Shown: piece after piece, positions 46,731 to 57,953 of the stretch
Layout: every line of letters begins with the position of its first letter
Position numbering within the stretch: position 1 is the first letter of the stretch
Source of the DNA: Hypsibius dujardini
Taxonomy: Eukaryota > Tardigrada > Eutardigrada > Parachela > Hypsibiidae
Direction: 5' to 3'
DNA length: 64,000 nucleotides
Assembly: GCA_001579985.1 (NCBI GenBank)
Contig: LRSR01012631.1
Span: 1 to 64,000, forward strand
Position numbers and translations under genes: made by a program
Notes under the pieces: generated by a model
What the model saw: the letters and a program-made list of their open reading frames with translations, nothing else
Databases searched by the model: none
Told to the model about the DNA's origin: nothing

Positions 46731-46886
46731 TGACGTCAGATGAGTCTCCACTCGACGGAACCCGAATTTCCCTCACTACTGCTTACTCACACGCTAGAAA
46801 GTGGAAAACTTCTTTCACCAGCACGTACGTAGCCACCCTTTTCCACGAACGCCAGGCGCAACAGAACTCGTCAGCGGCATAAATAT
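46731..46886 (+). promoter_or_regulatory. Promoter of DUF4419 gene 1: CRE and TATA-like box
   Basis: A perfect CRE palindrome TGACGTCA at 46731-46738 and a CATAAATA box at 46879-46886 lie about 270 and 120 bp before the ATG. The surrounding roughly 350 bp is conserved upstream of gene 2 but not gene 3. Confidence 0.45.
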
Positions 46887-47003
46887 CGACCTTCTTAACG
46901 TTTGCGCAGCAGCACAGTCCACAACATCTATTTTCTTCGTCTGCTTAGTATTAGTAATTCATACCGACAAAATCCGACAGCCTTCCCTAGTTCTTCCCAT
47001 AAA

Positions 47004-48526
47004 ATGCCTGTGACTTTCTACCCTTCAACCCAACCCCTCTCTCCGGTGGCGGAGTACCGTGTCCAGTACCAAAACACCTACGAACCTCGAACGATTCTAA
47101 ACGGAGCAACCGGACACAAAATCTCCCAATCATGTAAAGACATATTTCAATCTTCCTTTGGCGACAACAATACCCGTTCCGTCATTCCATCAAACAACGG
47201 ATTCGTCTACGCTTCCATTAAGGCCTACAACAATCACCATAAACTAGTCCTTCGCCCTGACGATGTCTGGATCACCATCCTCACACAATTAAGCCTCTAC
47301 GTCAACGCTCACGCCGAGGAGCTCCGTCATCTCTTCGTTACACATCAAGGCAAAAAGATCCTGAACGTCACGGTCGCCGGAAGTCGCTACACCGTCAATT
47401 TCGGAAATTTGGCCGAACAAATGGGCCATCTGATCCAGAAGAATGTCATCGACCCGTCGTTGCGCAAATGGATCATTCCCGATTTCACCACGACCACGTC
47501 CAACGACAGGATCGTCTCTTCCGTGGTTATGATGGCGACGCTGAAGGCCTACTTCTCGTACAAGATGAGTCTGACGTGCGGTCTACCTGTAGTGACGCTT
47601 CTAGGTATTTGTAATTTTGTTTTAAAAATGGTTTTCAAATTAATAAATATAAACACTTAAAATGTGAATTTGCCACTAATCGTAAGTTGAATAAAGCATT
47701 TTACTTTAGTTAAATGACAAGGCTTGTTTTCAGCAGGTAGAAAAGTATTTTAAACTCGATTAAGTAACTTAACAGACAAAGAGAATTGTCGGACATTTCC
47801 ATAGAATTAGGCTCTGAAATATCGATTTGTATTCAGCTTTAATTGAAGAATAGAAAACTCATTTATAATGCAGAAGTTTCTCTTGATATCTTCAAGCATT
47901 TTTACGGTTTATAAATGACTCTTATTCTAGGCGAGCGCGAGGACTGGCAGAAACTGCTGAAACGTCTCGACAAGCTTCCGTCCTTTGGAAATGAAACTTC
48001 ACAATGGGCGAAATTGCTGAAACCGGTTTTGACGCGGTTTGTTTCGGCATTTGACGAGCCGGACTCGAAGGAAAATAAAGATTTCTGGCAGACAATTGTG
48101 CACTACAAAGTCGGGGGAAGTGGGCCGGACTACCTGTCAGGCTGGATCACCGCCTTTTGCTTTTTCTCCGACAAAGGGAAGGTGCTGTATCGGAAGACAG
48201 AATGGAGTAATGATTCCGACGAGTTTGAGTACATCGGAAGCGGAAATGATGCTCCCAAGAAGGGTAAGAAGTTGGGGTTCCAGTTGGATGGGGTGAAGTT
48301 TCATCGGCTGGACGCGGACGACATCCCCTCGGCGTACGCGCAGGTCGATGTGAAGCTCAACGACAATGGGCAGAAAATCAACACTATGATGGTGGCTGGA
48401 ATGATGGGATACCGAGTTTCGGATAGTGAGAAGACAGCAAACGGGCATGATGGGAAAAACGATTCGTTGCAGCCGGTCGCGGGCTGGTGGATCTGCGACA
48501 AAGCCGAGGTGCCGCCGCAAAACTAG
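47004..48526 (+). CDS. DUF4419 protein, gene 1
   Basis: Function unknown; the family (PF14388) is known mainly from fungi, amoebae and scattered eukaryotes. Exons 47004-47604 and 47931-48526, phase 1 intron, 398 aa. Conserved blocks: GFVYASIKAYNNHHKLVLRP, DDVWITILTQLSLYVNAHAE, ELRHLFVTHQGKK, WIIPDFTTTTSNDRIVSSVV, KAYFSYKMSL, then SGPDYLSGWITAFCFF and GYRVSDSEKTA. No signal peptide or membrane helix, so probably cytosolic. Relative to genes 2 and 3 it has about 22 extra residues, rich in Asp, Gly and Lys, after TEWSNDS. It is the most diverged of the three. A decayed Tc1-like element follows its stop codon, as for gene 2. Confidence 0.88.
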
Positions 48527-48574
48527 AACAGCTAGCTTTATTTAACATTTTCTTTCGTAAAATCTAGCTTTATA

Positions 48575-49470
48575 CACATGTCGCAAAAATCTTCAACTAA
48601 CCAAGTTAAAGCCATTTGTTTCCCAGTCCCAGCAAAAGCGGATAGTCCAAGTTTGAACCAATTTCGGCCTTCGCGTATCGCTGCTTTTGGCGCTTCGTCG
48701 ATCTGTTGACTGTGCTCAAAATCAAAGCACATTTTTTGCTCTGCCCTATTGACGAAATGACTGTGTTTGCGCAATAACAAGCGGAACGAGATATCTCCTC
48801 CAGATATCCCTGAATTGTTTTTTTGCAAATATTGAACATAAAATGAAAAGTTAAGAAAAATATTTCAGCGGCCCTCGAGATCTCGTATAGGCAGGAACAA
48901 AATCGAAAGCTGCCAGATCTCTCTAACGGATTTACCATACGATTCAAAGATTGATTGATTGATTGATCGATTGACTCTATTGGTAAGGTTTGTTTTATTT
49001 TTTACATCGTTACCTGCTTGCAACGAACGTACATCTTTTAACACCTGAACAATTTTTTTTTTAATTTTGCGCTACTACTTTTTGGAGCTTCGTTGATCTG
49101 TTGATTGAGCTCAACGTTTATTTTCGTTGTTTTTCTGCTTGATTGGGGATTTCCATTTGGTATTTGGCCATCAACCAAGACCAGGAAAGTCAAATAAAGT
49201 CCGTGAAGCTTACAGATTGCAGATAGAAGAGAACTTCATTTATGAGAGCATGACGTGGGAATTTCCTTGCCGTAAAAAAAATACGGAATTTAAAGAATCG
49301 AAATAGTTTGGGAGCTAATCAAGAACTTGCTCAAGCCCAGGAAGATAGAGGACGTCAACGAGATTGAGGGTTAGATGCGAGAAATTGGACGAAATCGTGA
49401 CACCGGAGTTCTGCAAAACGCTCTAAATATGGAATTCTGACGCGTCTGATGGAGTAGACCAAAAACGATG
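48575..49470 (+). mobile_element. Decayed Tc1/mariner-like transposon, copy A
   Basis: The left end has the GTCCAAGTTTGAACC core and matches the left end of copy B (54786). Around 49300-49380 the plus strand reads VWELIKNLLKPRKIEDVNEI, like the end of Tc1-family DDE transposases. About 220 bp of unrelated sequence lies inside (48830-49050). No right end was found. Confidence 0.6.
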
Positions 49471-49839
49471 ATGCACGTTTTTCAGCTTCTGTAGTTTAAT
49501 TGTCAAAATTATTAAGGTAACAGCTGCGAGCACTTAGTTTCATTCAGGAAGTCCGGAATTAATAAAAGGCCCGACTGGGAAACAGTTCAGACGAAATTCA
49601 GATTTTTCAAAGACCGACGCTGTTTCTCCAGTTGGAAAGCACAGATCAACTACGATGGTTCACGAAATGATAAGCTCACAAAGATCTGGAAATCGAAACT
49701 GGCTAATTATCGAAAAATCAAACTGCAGCGGAACGTTGTTTGCATGCTTAACAATTGATTGATTGATTGGATTGGACTGTTGCATTTGAATAGATTTACT
49801 GTACTACACCGCGTAGGAGGTTCATTTTGAATTAATGCA

Positions 49840-49905
49840 CCTGCGCACCCGCTGGGTTAATTTCAGTTTTGTAGAGAAATGAACCTCGCATCCGGTACAT
49901 ACATT
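49840..49905. repeat. Small inverted repeat GGAGGTTCATTT
   Basis: TAGGAGGTTCATTT and AAATGAACCTCGCAT pair across about 45 bp, just left of the transposase HTH remnant; it may be part of that element's end. Confidence 0.35.
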
Positions 49906-49969
49906 GTATAATTGTGTCAATCTACCAATTTTTTATGATCTCTGCCATAAATTAGTTCTTTAATCCATT

Positions 49970-50535
49970 TATGTTTTCGGTGTGCAGGTTGCTAATCTAC
50001 GACATCGATTTACGTCGGTTCGCCTTGAAGGCAAACAAATCTGCTAGACTGGAAGGTTTTAAAGCTTCTCTACGTTGGGTCCAGAGTTGCAAAAGAGCAA
50101 ACCGAATCGTTTTCCAAAAAATCACCAAATTTGTCACGGATGCCTTTCGTGAAGTAAGTTAGTCCTACAAATGTCAAAAACACGGACCAGTCTGGTTTCA
50201 ATTGCACAAATGGGCGGGCGTTAGCTGACAAAGGCAAGATATTCTACGGAATATTTTATTCATAGAAATATTCAATCATTCAAGGTTATTTGTATTTATC
50301 TACTCGTACAACAATGATTGCACATTTAAGATTATAATAACTTTGTCTTGTTTCATAAACAGGAATCAAACAAGTTGAGTCAAAAATGCAGTCGGCGAAC
50401 GCGATGACCCACTCATACACTATTCAACCGGTTCTGTCGGCAGTGGGTGTTTTGTCTCTGAAGATGCTGGTCGTCATTCAAGAGCAGAGCAGCGCATTTG
50501 GCCCCACTATCAAAAAGAACTTGCCCAAGTAAGAA
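49970..50535 (+). mobile_element. Remnant of a pogo/jerky-like transposase (HTH and start of DDE domain)
   Basis: 49971-50150 reads KANKSARLEGFKASLRWVQS and RIVFQKITKFVT, a CENP-B/Tc5-type helix-turn-helix. 50366-50535 reads NAMTHSYTIQPVLSAVGVLS and SSAFGPTIKKNLP, the start of the DDE_1 core. Splice-like signals (GTAAGT after the HTH, AG before the second block) exist but the phases do not agree, and the region with the first catalytic Asp is not seen. It is an inactive fragment. It complements, but is separate from, the C-terminal remnant at 35483. Confidence 0.65.
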
Positions 50536-51470
50536 CGCGATAATCTCCCCGTCCGTTCGTTCGTCCGTCCGTCCGTCTGATTGTTGGTCCGTCTATCCAT
50601 CCCTCTGTCTCTCCGTCCCTTCGTCTCTCCATCCGTTCGACTGTCCGTTCGTGTAAGCTTTGTTTCTTTTTCTAGTCGTGTCCTTAAGTCGGGTTTTCTA
50701 TCTTCCTTTATTTTGTCTCATAATGAGTAGTTTGTTTTCAGGTCACCTAACCTAGTAATAAGAGCATCGCCACGATTTCAAGCGACGTGGCAGTATCCTT
50801 GATACAAGGCGGGCTATTTAAATGAACGGCCCCCAGCGTTCATCACACCCACCGAACTCTGCTTGAAGGGGCCAGGAGTTGATGCCGGTGACTCTTGTTG
50901 CAAATGTGCTGAATTAATGTTCTTGAAATGCAATTGGTGTCAAGAAAACTTTTGTTTCGCACACTAGTGAGGGCTAGGTGATGATTCTGACGGCCAGACG
51001 TTGAACTGTCACTATTGCACTAATTATCATGAGTGAAAATAGTTTATTTTCTTTTATTTCGTTCCTAATATTTCGATTTCTACGACCCATCATTTTAAAT
51101 TGATAAAAAAAGCAATGTCTATATGTAAATATACTTCGAATACGAAATAGTACAGATACACACTGCACAGTATAAAACAAGCAAGTGCTCCTGTAGATCA
51201 AAATTGTTGTTTAGTTCACACGGTCTGCCACTGTGTGGCCGTGGTAAGCCGTGTGAGACATTTACATGGCGAGACTTTGTTTTAATCTCCGCAACCGTGT
51301 AGGTTGTTTTCGGCCTTTTTTTCTAAAATCTAGTATCGATATTTTTTGTTAACGACAAAAATGTGTCTGCAACGTCTTTAAGGGGGATAAAAAATAAAAA
51401 TACGTTTTATATGTGCCTGAGTCAGTCAATCAACGGTTAAAGCTCACGATAAAGTGGATTTGCATTCTAG
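50536..51470. other. Gene-free stretch with CCGT-rich repeat
   Basis: (TCCG)n/(CCAT)n units at about 50545-50650; nothing else recognised. Confidence 0.5.
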
Positions 51471-51840
51471 GAAGTTTGAACCACCAAAAACCCTCGCACG
51501 ATATTGGCCGCAGCGATGCGCCGAGAAATCTCTACAACTTGTAACGATATTTTCTAGTCCTCTTTCAGCGACGACGACAACCCCGTCGTTCCTTTGAGCA
51601 GTGGCTTCGTCTACGTTGCTTTTCACGCTTATACCGCGCACCAACGACCGTCCTCCGACCGGACATAGTCTGGATCACCATCCTCATACAGTTTAGCTCC
51701 TACGTCAACGCTCATGCTGAGAAGCTCCGTCATCTCTTCGTCACGCATAAAGGGAAAAAAAGCCTGGACGTGACCACCATCGGAAGTTGCTACACCTTCG
51801 ATTTCGGAAATTTTGGCAAATAAATGGGCCATCTGATCTA
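51471..51840 (+). pseudogene. Broken 5' part of a DUF4419 gene
   Basis: Matches the first ~150 codons of gene 1, but the reading frame changes twice. Recognisable pieces: FEPPKTLARYW, then DDDNPVVPLSSGFVYVAFHA, then WITILIQFSSYVNAHAEKLR, HLFVTHKGKKSLDVT and TFDFGNFGK followed by a stop. No 3' half is present; the next homologous block is ACE-derived. Confidence 0.8.
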
Positions 51841-51947
51841 AATGTACAAATTAGATATAATTTTACACATTAATTGTAGCTCAAATTGTACATTTGGATC
51901 AATTGGGTTAATTGACATAATCTTTCAAGGTTTACATTTTCCCGCAG

Positions 51948-52615
51948 GACCGTTGTCTAAGTGCGACATTGATGGGTCTACGGCGGTTGGAAAGCTCCTC
52001 AAGTAAGCCCCCCTATGCTTCGAAAGTGGCGAGCCTAAATGACCCTATCGTGGTACTCGCAGGGACGTTATGGAACTAGGCTCATCCGTGTCTTGGCAAG
52101 CGGCGTTGAAGAAACTCACAGGGAGCACACGGATGGATGCCGAAACGATGTTCGAGTATTTGAACCGTTGTCCGATTGGGTGGACTAGGACAACGTGCAG
52201 TGGGGCACCACTCTTGGCTGGGGATTTGGTTCAGGCAAATTATGGCAACCTAAAATTTAGGTTAAATTTTAAAGAAAAATCAAAACTTAACAAAATTTGA
52301 AATGAATCCTTGACAACTACTATGCCGTTTATATAACCGAAACACCAGGAAATCTTGTACTATCACTTCGAACAGCTTAAAAGAAGGTTGATGTAGTTTT
52401 GGCATAAACCTTTTTTTTAAATTAGAACACTACAAAACATGGAACAAAACAGATTGTTTTGAAATGAACGAAAAGCTTAACCTTTCTTTCGAATTTTGCA
52501 CTGCCAGGCCTAATCTTAGGACAAGAGCTCAGATAAAAAATAAGCGCTCTACTTATATAATGTTGAATTTCTTCGAATCCTTTGTTGGACCTTCAAACTA
52601 ACTCGCCATTTGATA
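51948..52615 (+). pseudogene. Duplicated 3' fragment of the ACE-like gene
   Basis: Matches 44038-44700, covering the end of exon 13, intron 13, exon 14 (MELGSSVSWQAALKKLTGST) and part of intron 14. Exon 14 has a one-base loss around EYLNR and an in-frame TAG (WTRTT side). The final, Pro-rich exon is absent. Confidence 0.85.
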
Positions 52616-52782
52616 AACGGGGTTATTTAAGAAAATTGAGACTGCAGCAGGGAGAAAGTTTCCAGCAGTTTTTTTCAACTGTTTTGAAACCTAAAAAACC
52701 GAAAAGCACAAATTTTTTGCTCTGCCTTATTGACTATGTGTGTGTGTGCGCCACTGAGTAGGCGCGTCCCCCGTAATGTGTC

Positions 52783-52915
52783 TTAGGCTTTCTTCATGAA
52801 CCACTTGCCGGTGGAGGTTACCCACAAAGCAGACAGAGCAACTACGCCAATCAGATATCCCACAACTATCCCGCATATTAGAGTGATTAGAACATTTTTT
52901 ATAGCTTCAATGCTC
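52783..52915 (-). CDS. Possible terminal exon of an unidentified membrane protein
   Basis: After an AG at about 52935 the minus strand reads RSIEAIKNVLITLICG, IVVGYLIGVVALSALWV and TGKWFMKKA then TAA: one clear membrane helix followed by a short basic tail. No partner exons were found within 500 bp upstream. It may be a gene remnant. Confidence 0.3.
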
Positions 52916-53149
52916 CTTTCCGTTCTCGAGACTGGATGAAGCGGTTAATGCGTGCATGTTTCCGTACTATTTACGTTAGTCTATTATGCACTATGGTTTC
53001 GGTACGTGCGTATCATATCAAAAATCCTTAATTGGTAAATCTTCCGCCTTTCATAAAAGTGGAAACCTTGAGGCTCAATTTGACGGAACCGCATTGATAA
53101 TTTGAGCAAACAACGGTGACACATACTCTATACGAACCGTAACGGTAAA

Positions 53150-53310
53150 TGACGTATCAGTAAGACGGGTCTCCACTCGATGAATCCAGGGTCTCCTCGC
53201 CACAGATTACTCACACATGTTGGATACGTAAAAAACTGTTCTCTCATCAGCACATACCCACTCCATTCCATGAACGCCAGGCGCAACCGAACTCGCCAGC
53301 AGCATAAATA
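53150..53310 (+). promoter_or_regulatory. Promoter of DUF4419 gene 2
   Basis: CATAAATA at 53303-53310 and a CRE-like TGACGTAT at 53150-53157 are in the same order and spacing as upstream of gene 1. Confidence 0.4.
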
Positions 53311-53425
53311 TCGACCGTCTTAACTTTAGCGCAGCAGCATAAACCACAGCAACCTTTTTCGTCGTCTTAACAGTAGTAATTCATACCGTTGAAATCCGAC
53401 AGCCCTCCCTAGTTTTTCCCTTACA

Positions 53426-54738
53426 ATGCCTGTGACCTTCTACCCTTCAATCAAACCCCTCTCTCCGGTGGGAGAGTACCCTCTTCAACACCAAAACACC
53501 CACGAACCTCGAACGATTCTAAACGGAGCAACCCGACACGAAATCTCCCAATCATGTAAAGACATTTTTCAGTCTTCCTTTGGCGATAACAACAAACCCG
53601 TCATTCCGTCATCCAGCGGATTCGTCTACGCTTCCATTGAAGCCTACAACAATCATCACCGACTGGTACTTCGCCCGGACGATGTCTGGATCACCATTCT
53701 CACGCAGTTAAGCTTCTACGTCAACGCTCACGCCGAGGAGCTCCGTCATCTCTTTGTGACACATCAAGGCAAAAAGAGCCTGGAAGTGACCGCCGCCGGA
53801 AGTCGCTACACCGTCGATTTCGGAAACTTGGCCGAACAAATGGGCCATTTGATCCAGAAGAATGTCATCGACCCGTCGTTGCGTGAGTGGATAATTCCCG
53901 ATTTCACCACAACCACGTCCAACGATAGAATCGTCTCTTCGGTGGTTATGATGGCGACCCTGAAGGCCTACTTCTCGTACAAGATGAGTACGATGTGCGG
54001 TTTACCTGCCGTGACGCTTCTAGGTACTGACGATTTTGCTGAAATAATGCGCTGGAATTTAAATTCACGCCAAAGTAGAGAAAAGTTTAGGACTGTGTAT
54101 TTTAGTTTTAACTGAATAATAAAAAACTATATTTGACTTAAAATGGAGAAGTCTCTCTTTATAATTCCAAGTACGTTTATGATTAATAAACGACTTTGCT
54201 TCTAGGCGAGCGCGAGGACTGGCAAAAACTGCTGACACGTCTCGACAAGCTTCCGTCGTTTGGAAATGAAACTTCACAATGGGCGAAATTGCTGAAACCG
54301 GTTTTGACGAGGTTTGTTTCGGCATTTGACGAGCCGGACTCGAAGGAAAATAAAGATTTCTGGCAGACAATCGTGAACCACGAAGGCGGGGGAAGTGGTC
54401 CGAGCTACCTGTCGGGCTGGATTACTGCCTTCTGCTTTTTCTCCGCTGACGGAAAGGTGTTGTATCGGGAGGCGGAGTGGGAAATGGGGTCCGAGTTGGA
54501 TGGGGTGAAGTTCCATCGACTGGACACGGAAGACGTCCCTGCGGCGTACGCACAGGTTGACGTAAAGCTGAACGATAACGGACAGAAATTCGACACGTCG
54601 ATGGTGGCTGGAATGGTGGGATACCGAGTTTCGGATAGTGAGAAGACAGCAAACGGGTATGATGGGAAAAACGATTCGCTGCAGCCGGTTGCGGGATGGT
54701 GGATCTTCGACAAAGCCAAGGTGCCGCTGCAAAACTAG
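53426..54738 (+). CDS. DUF4419 protein, gene 2
   Basis: Exons 53426-54023 and 54206-54738, phase 1 intron at the same codon as in gene 1 (LL|GERED); 376 aa. The sequence is nearly the same as gene 3 and lacks the extra 22 residues of gene 1. It carries all conserved family blocks (GFVYASIEAYNNHHRLVLRP, DFTTTTSNDRIVSSVVMMAT, GPSYLSGWITAFCFFSADGK). Its promoter resembles that of gene 1, while its coding sequence is closer to gene 3. It lies directly downstream of the ACE-like fragment, as gene 1 lies downstream of the full ACE-like gene. Confidence 0.88.
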
Positions 54739-54785
54739 AACAGCTATCTTTGTTTAACATTTTCTTTCGTGAAATTAAGCATTAT

Positions 54786-55916
54786 ACACATGTGGAAAAA
54801 ACCCTCCAACTAAACCAAGTTGAAGCCACTTTTTTACCGGTGCCCAGCAAAAACGGGTAGTCCGAGTTTGAGCCAACTTTGGCCTTTGCGTTTTTCTTTG
54901 TTCTTGGAGTTCGATTGATCTGGTGATTGAGCTCAACGTTTATTTTCACTGTTTTCCTGTTTGATTGGGGATTTTCATTTGGTGATTGGCGATCAACCAA
55001 GACCAGGAAAGCTATAAAGTTCCGCGCAGTTTACAAATTGCAGGAAAAAGAGTGCTTCATTTACGAGAGCATGACGTGAGAATTTTCTAGTCACAAAATA
55101 CTTTTTCCACTCCTCGAGGTCTGCAAAAACTCCAAATTTCCTGAAAATCGAAAAAGTTTGGAAGGTTATCGAGAACTTGCTCAAGCATAGGAAGGTAAAA
55201 GGCGTCAACAATATCGAGAGTCAGGTGCGAGAAATTTGGGACAAATCGTGACACCGGAGCTTCGCAAAGCGCTCCAAAGATGGAATTCTGGCGTGTCTGG
55301 TGGAGTTGGTCAAGGACGATGATGCATGTATTCACCATTGAAGCTTCCGTCGTTGGACTGTCGAAATCAGTAACGCAATATCTATTGAAATACCGGTTGA
55401 AAATTTCAAGTTAAAAGTAACACATGTTGGACACGCCCAACAAGTCCCCATATCCAATCATGATAGTTCTTTAACTCAGGAGTATCATACTTAGTTTGTA
55501 ACTCTGTCCACTCTATTAACCCTATTCTGATGTATGTGCCATTTACCTTCATTTCTATAGTTTAAACTTTACTATATAATAATGTGTTTTATTATTTCTA
55601 CAGCAGTTCTACTCCTTCTTTCCTTTCTTCCAGTTTATTTCTCTAACGGTCTTTACTATCAGTCTAATAAACTTGTTAACTATCCAACTTACGGTTGGTA
55701 GACCTAACACACAATTTTCATTGAAATTGGCGAATTTCATTCAATTTTGCTTTCTGAAGCCGGTCGGACATTTCATCAATAAATACAGCAATAGAAAAAG
55801 CAGTGGCACGCGAAGGCCCAAATTGGCTCAAATTCAGACCATCCTGACCACCCTTGCTCAGCGCCATTAAAAAATTGGCTTCAACTTGGTTAGTTAAAGG
55901 TTTTTGACACGAGTGA
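54786..55916 (+). mobile_element. Decayed Tc1/mariner-like transposon, copy B, with both ends
   Basis: Imperfect inverted ends of about 100 bp: AACTAAACCAAGTTGAAGCC at the left and, read inward from the right, AACTAACCAAGTTGAAGCCA; both include a GTCCGAGTTTGAGCC-like core. Inside, around 55120-55240, the plus strand reads FLKIEKVWKVIENLLKHRK and VNNIESQVREIW, matching the SPDLNPIE-x-VW end of Tc1-family transposases. Several stops and frame changes show it is dead. Confidence 0.7.
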
Positions 55917-56514
55917 TTCAAATCGTTGCGCGTCCTATCGTTGGGGATATGTGAGGCATTTCGCCTTTTTTATGAGGTCAACGCAGGACACACGACAACG
56001 CATCGTACTGTATCTCAGCTTTCAAACGCAGCCTTTTCATACTTCCACACTCCTAAAACAAGCCTAAACATAGGAAGGGGCAGGGATGCCGGAAGAGATA
56101 ATGTAATCTCAGCTCCCTTGACTCACAGGTCCACCCTGCCCACTCTGTTTTCATTGTCCGCCCTGTCCACCCGACCCGTTAGACTGAAATATTAGTTCTG
56201 TGTTCCCCTTCAACCTTTAACCATTATTAAGTACCGAATCAATGATAATCTCAAACCTCGATGCTCAGTTCTCAAAACCATATTTGATAAGCTATCCACA
56301 GAGTGGAATAATTTTCACCACCCCCCATTATACAATACCGATATTCGACTGAGCTCCACAGCAGATTACCGTCAATACCAAATTCAGTTCCGCAGAGCAG
56401 CATATAAATCTCAACATTTTCCGCTATCCTAAATAAAAAAAATACCGTACCTGTTTACTCAATTTCTACGAACTTTTATGCCAGCCAACAGCTAAACTTC
56501 CCTTTGACCTTAAA
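55917..56514. other. Upstream region of DUF4419 gene 3
   Basis: No CRE/TATA arrangement like those of genes 1 and 2; no other gene seen. The promoter was evidently replaced or not duplicated. Confidence 0.4.
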
Positions 56515-57953
56515 ATGCCTGTGACTTTCCACCCTTCAACCAAACCCCTCTCTCCGGTGGGAGAGTACCCTCTTCAACACCAAAACACCCACGAACCTCG
56601 AACAATTCTAAACGGAGCAACCCGACACGAAATCTCCCAATCATGTAAAGACATTTTTCAGTCTTCCTTTGGCGACAACAACAAACCCGTCATTCCGTCA
56701 TCCAGCGGATTCGCTTACGCTTCCATTGAGGCCTACAACAACCACCACCGACTGGTCCTTCGCCCGGACGATGTCTGGATCACCATTCTCACGCAGTTAA
56801 GCTTCTACGTCAACGCTCACGCCGAGGAGCTCCGTCATCTCTTCGTTACACATCAAGGCAAAAAGGAACTGGAAGTGACCGCTACCGGAAGTCGCTACAC
56901 CGTCGATTTTGGAAACTTAGCCGAACAAATGGGCCATTTGATCCAGAAGAATGTCATCGATCCGTCGTTGCGTGAGTGGATCATTCCCGATTTCACCACG
57001 ACCACGTCCAACGATAGGATCGTCTCTTCCGTGGTTATGATGGCGACGCTGAAGGCTTACTTCTCGTACAAGATGTGTCTGGAGTGCGGCCTTCCTGTAG
57101 TGACGCTTTTAGGTATTGACAGTTTTGTTTTGAAAATGTTTTTCAAGTTAAAAAGTAATCGAATTTTAAAATGGGTATTCGCCACTAAGTTGATAGAAGG
57201 CGTGTTTTTAGCACCTACACAATTATGTTTAACTCTACAAATTGAGTACTCTAAACATGCATGAAAAATCGTGGGACATCTTCATACAATTAGGCTTTGA
57301 AATATCAATTTGTATTTCAGTTTTAAATAAATAACATAACTTTGTTTTATTTAAAATGAAAAAGTCTCTCTTCGTAATTCCAAGTACGTTTACTATTTAC
57401 AAACGACTCTACTTTAATAGGTGAGCGCGAGGACTGGGAGAAACTTCTGACACGTCTCGACAAGCTTCCGTCGTTCGGGAAAGAAACTTCACAATGGGCG
57501 AAATTGCTGAAACCGGTTTTGACGCGGTTTGTTTCGGCGTTCGACCAGCCGGAATCGAAGGAAAATAAAGATTTCTGGCAGACAATCGTGAACCACGAAG
57601 GCGGGGGAAGTGGTCCGAGCTACCTGTCGGGCTGGATCACTGCCTTTTGCTTTTTCTCCGCTGACGGAAAGGTGTTGTATCGGCAAGCGGAGTGGGAAAT
57701 GGGGTCCGAGTTGGATGGGGTGAAGTTCCATCGACTGGACACGGAAGACGTCCCTGCGGCGTACGCACAGGTTGACGTGAAGCTGAACGATAACGGACAG
57801 AAATTCGAGACATCAATGGTGGCTGGAATGGTGGGATACCGAGTTTCCGACAGCGGGAAGACGGCGGACGGACACGATGGGAAGAACGATTCGTTGCAGC
57901 CGGTCGTGGGCTGGTGTATCTTCGATAAGGCCGAGGCCCAGCCGAAAAAGTAG
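56515..57953 (+). CDS. DUF4419 protein, gene 3
   Basis: Exons 56515-57112 and 57421-57953, phase 1 intron at the conserved position; 376 aa. It is over 90% alike to gene 2 by eye, with scattered replacements (FAYASIEA for FVYASIEA; VVGWCIFDKAEAQPKK at the end). The intron (308 nt) is nearer in sequence to that of gene 1 than to the shorter intron of gene 2, so the three genes are mosaic. Probably cytosolic, function unknown. Confidence 0.88.
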
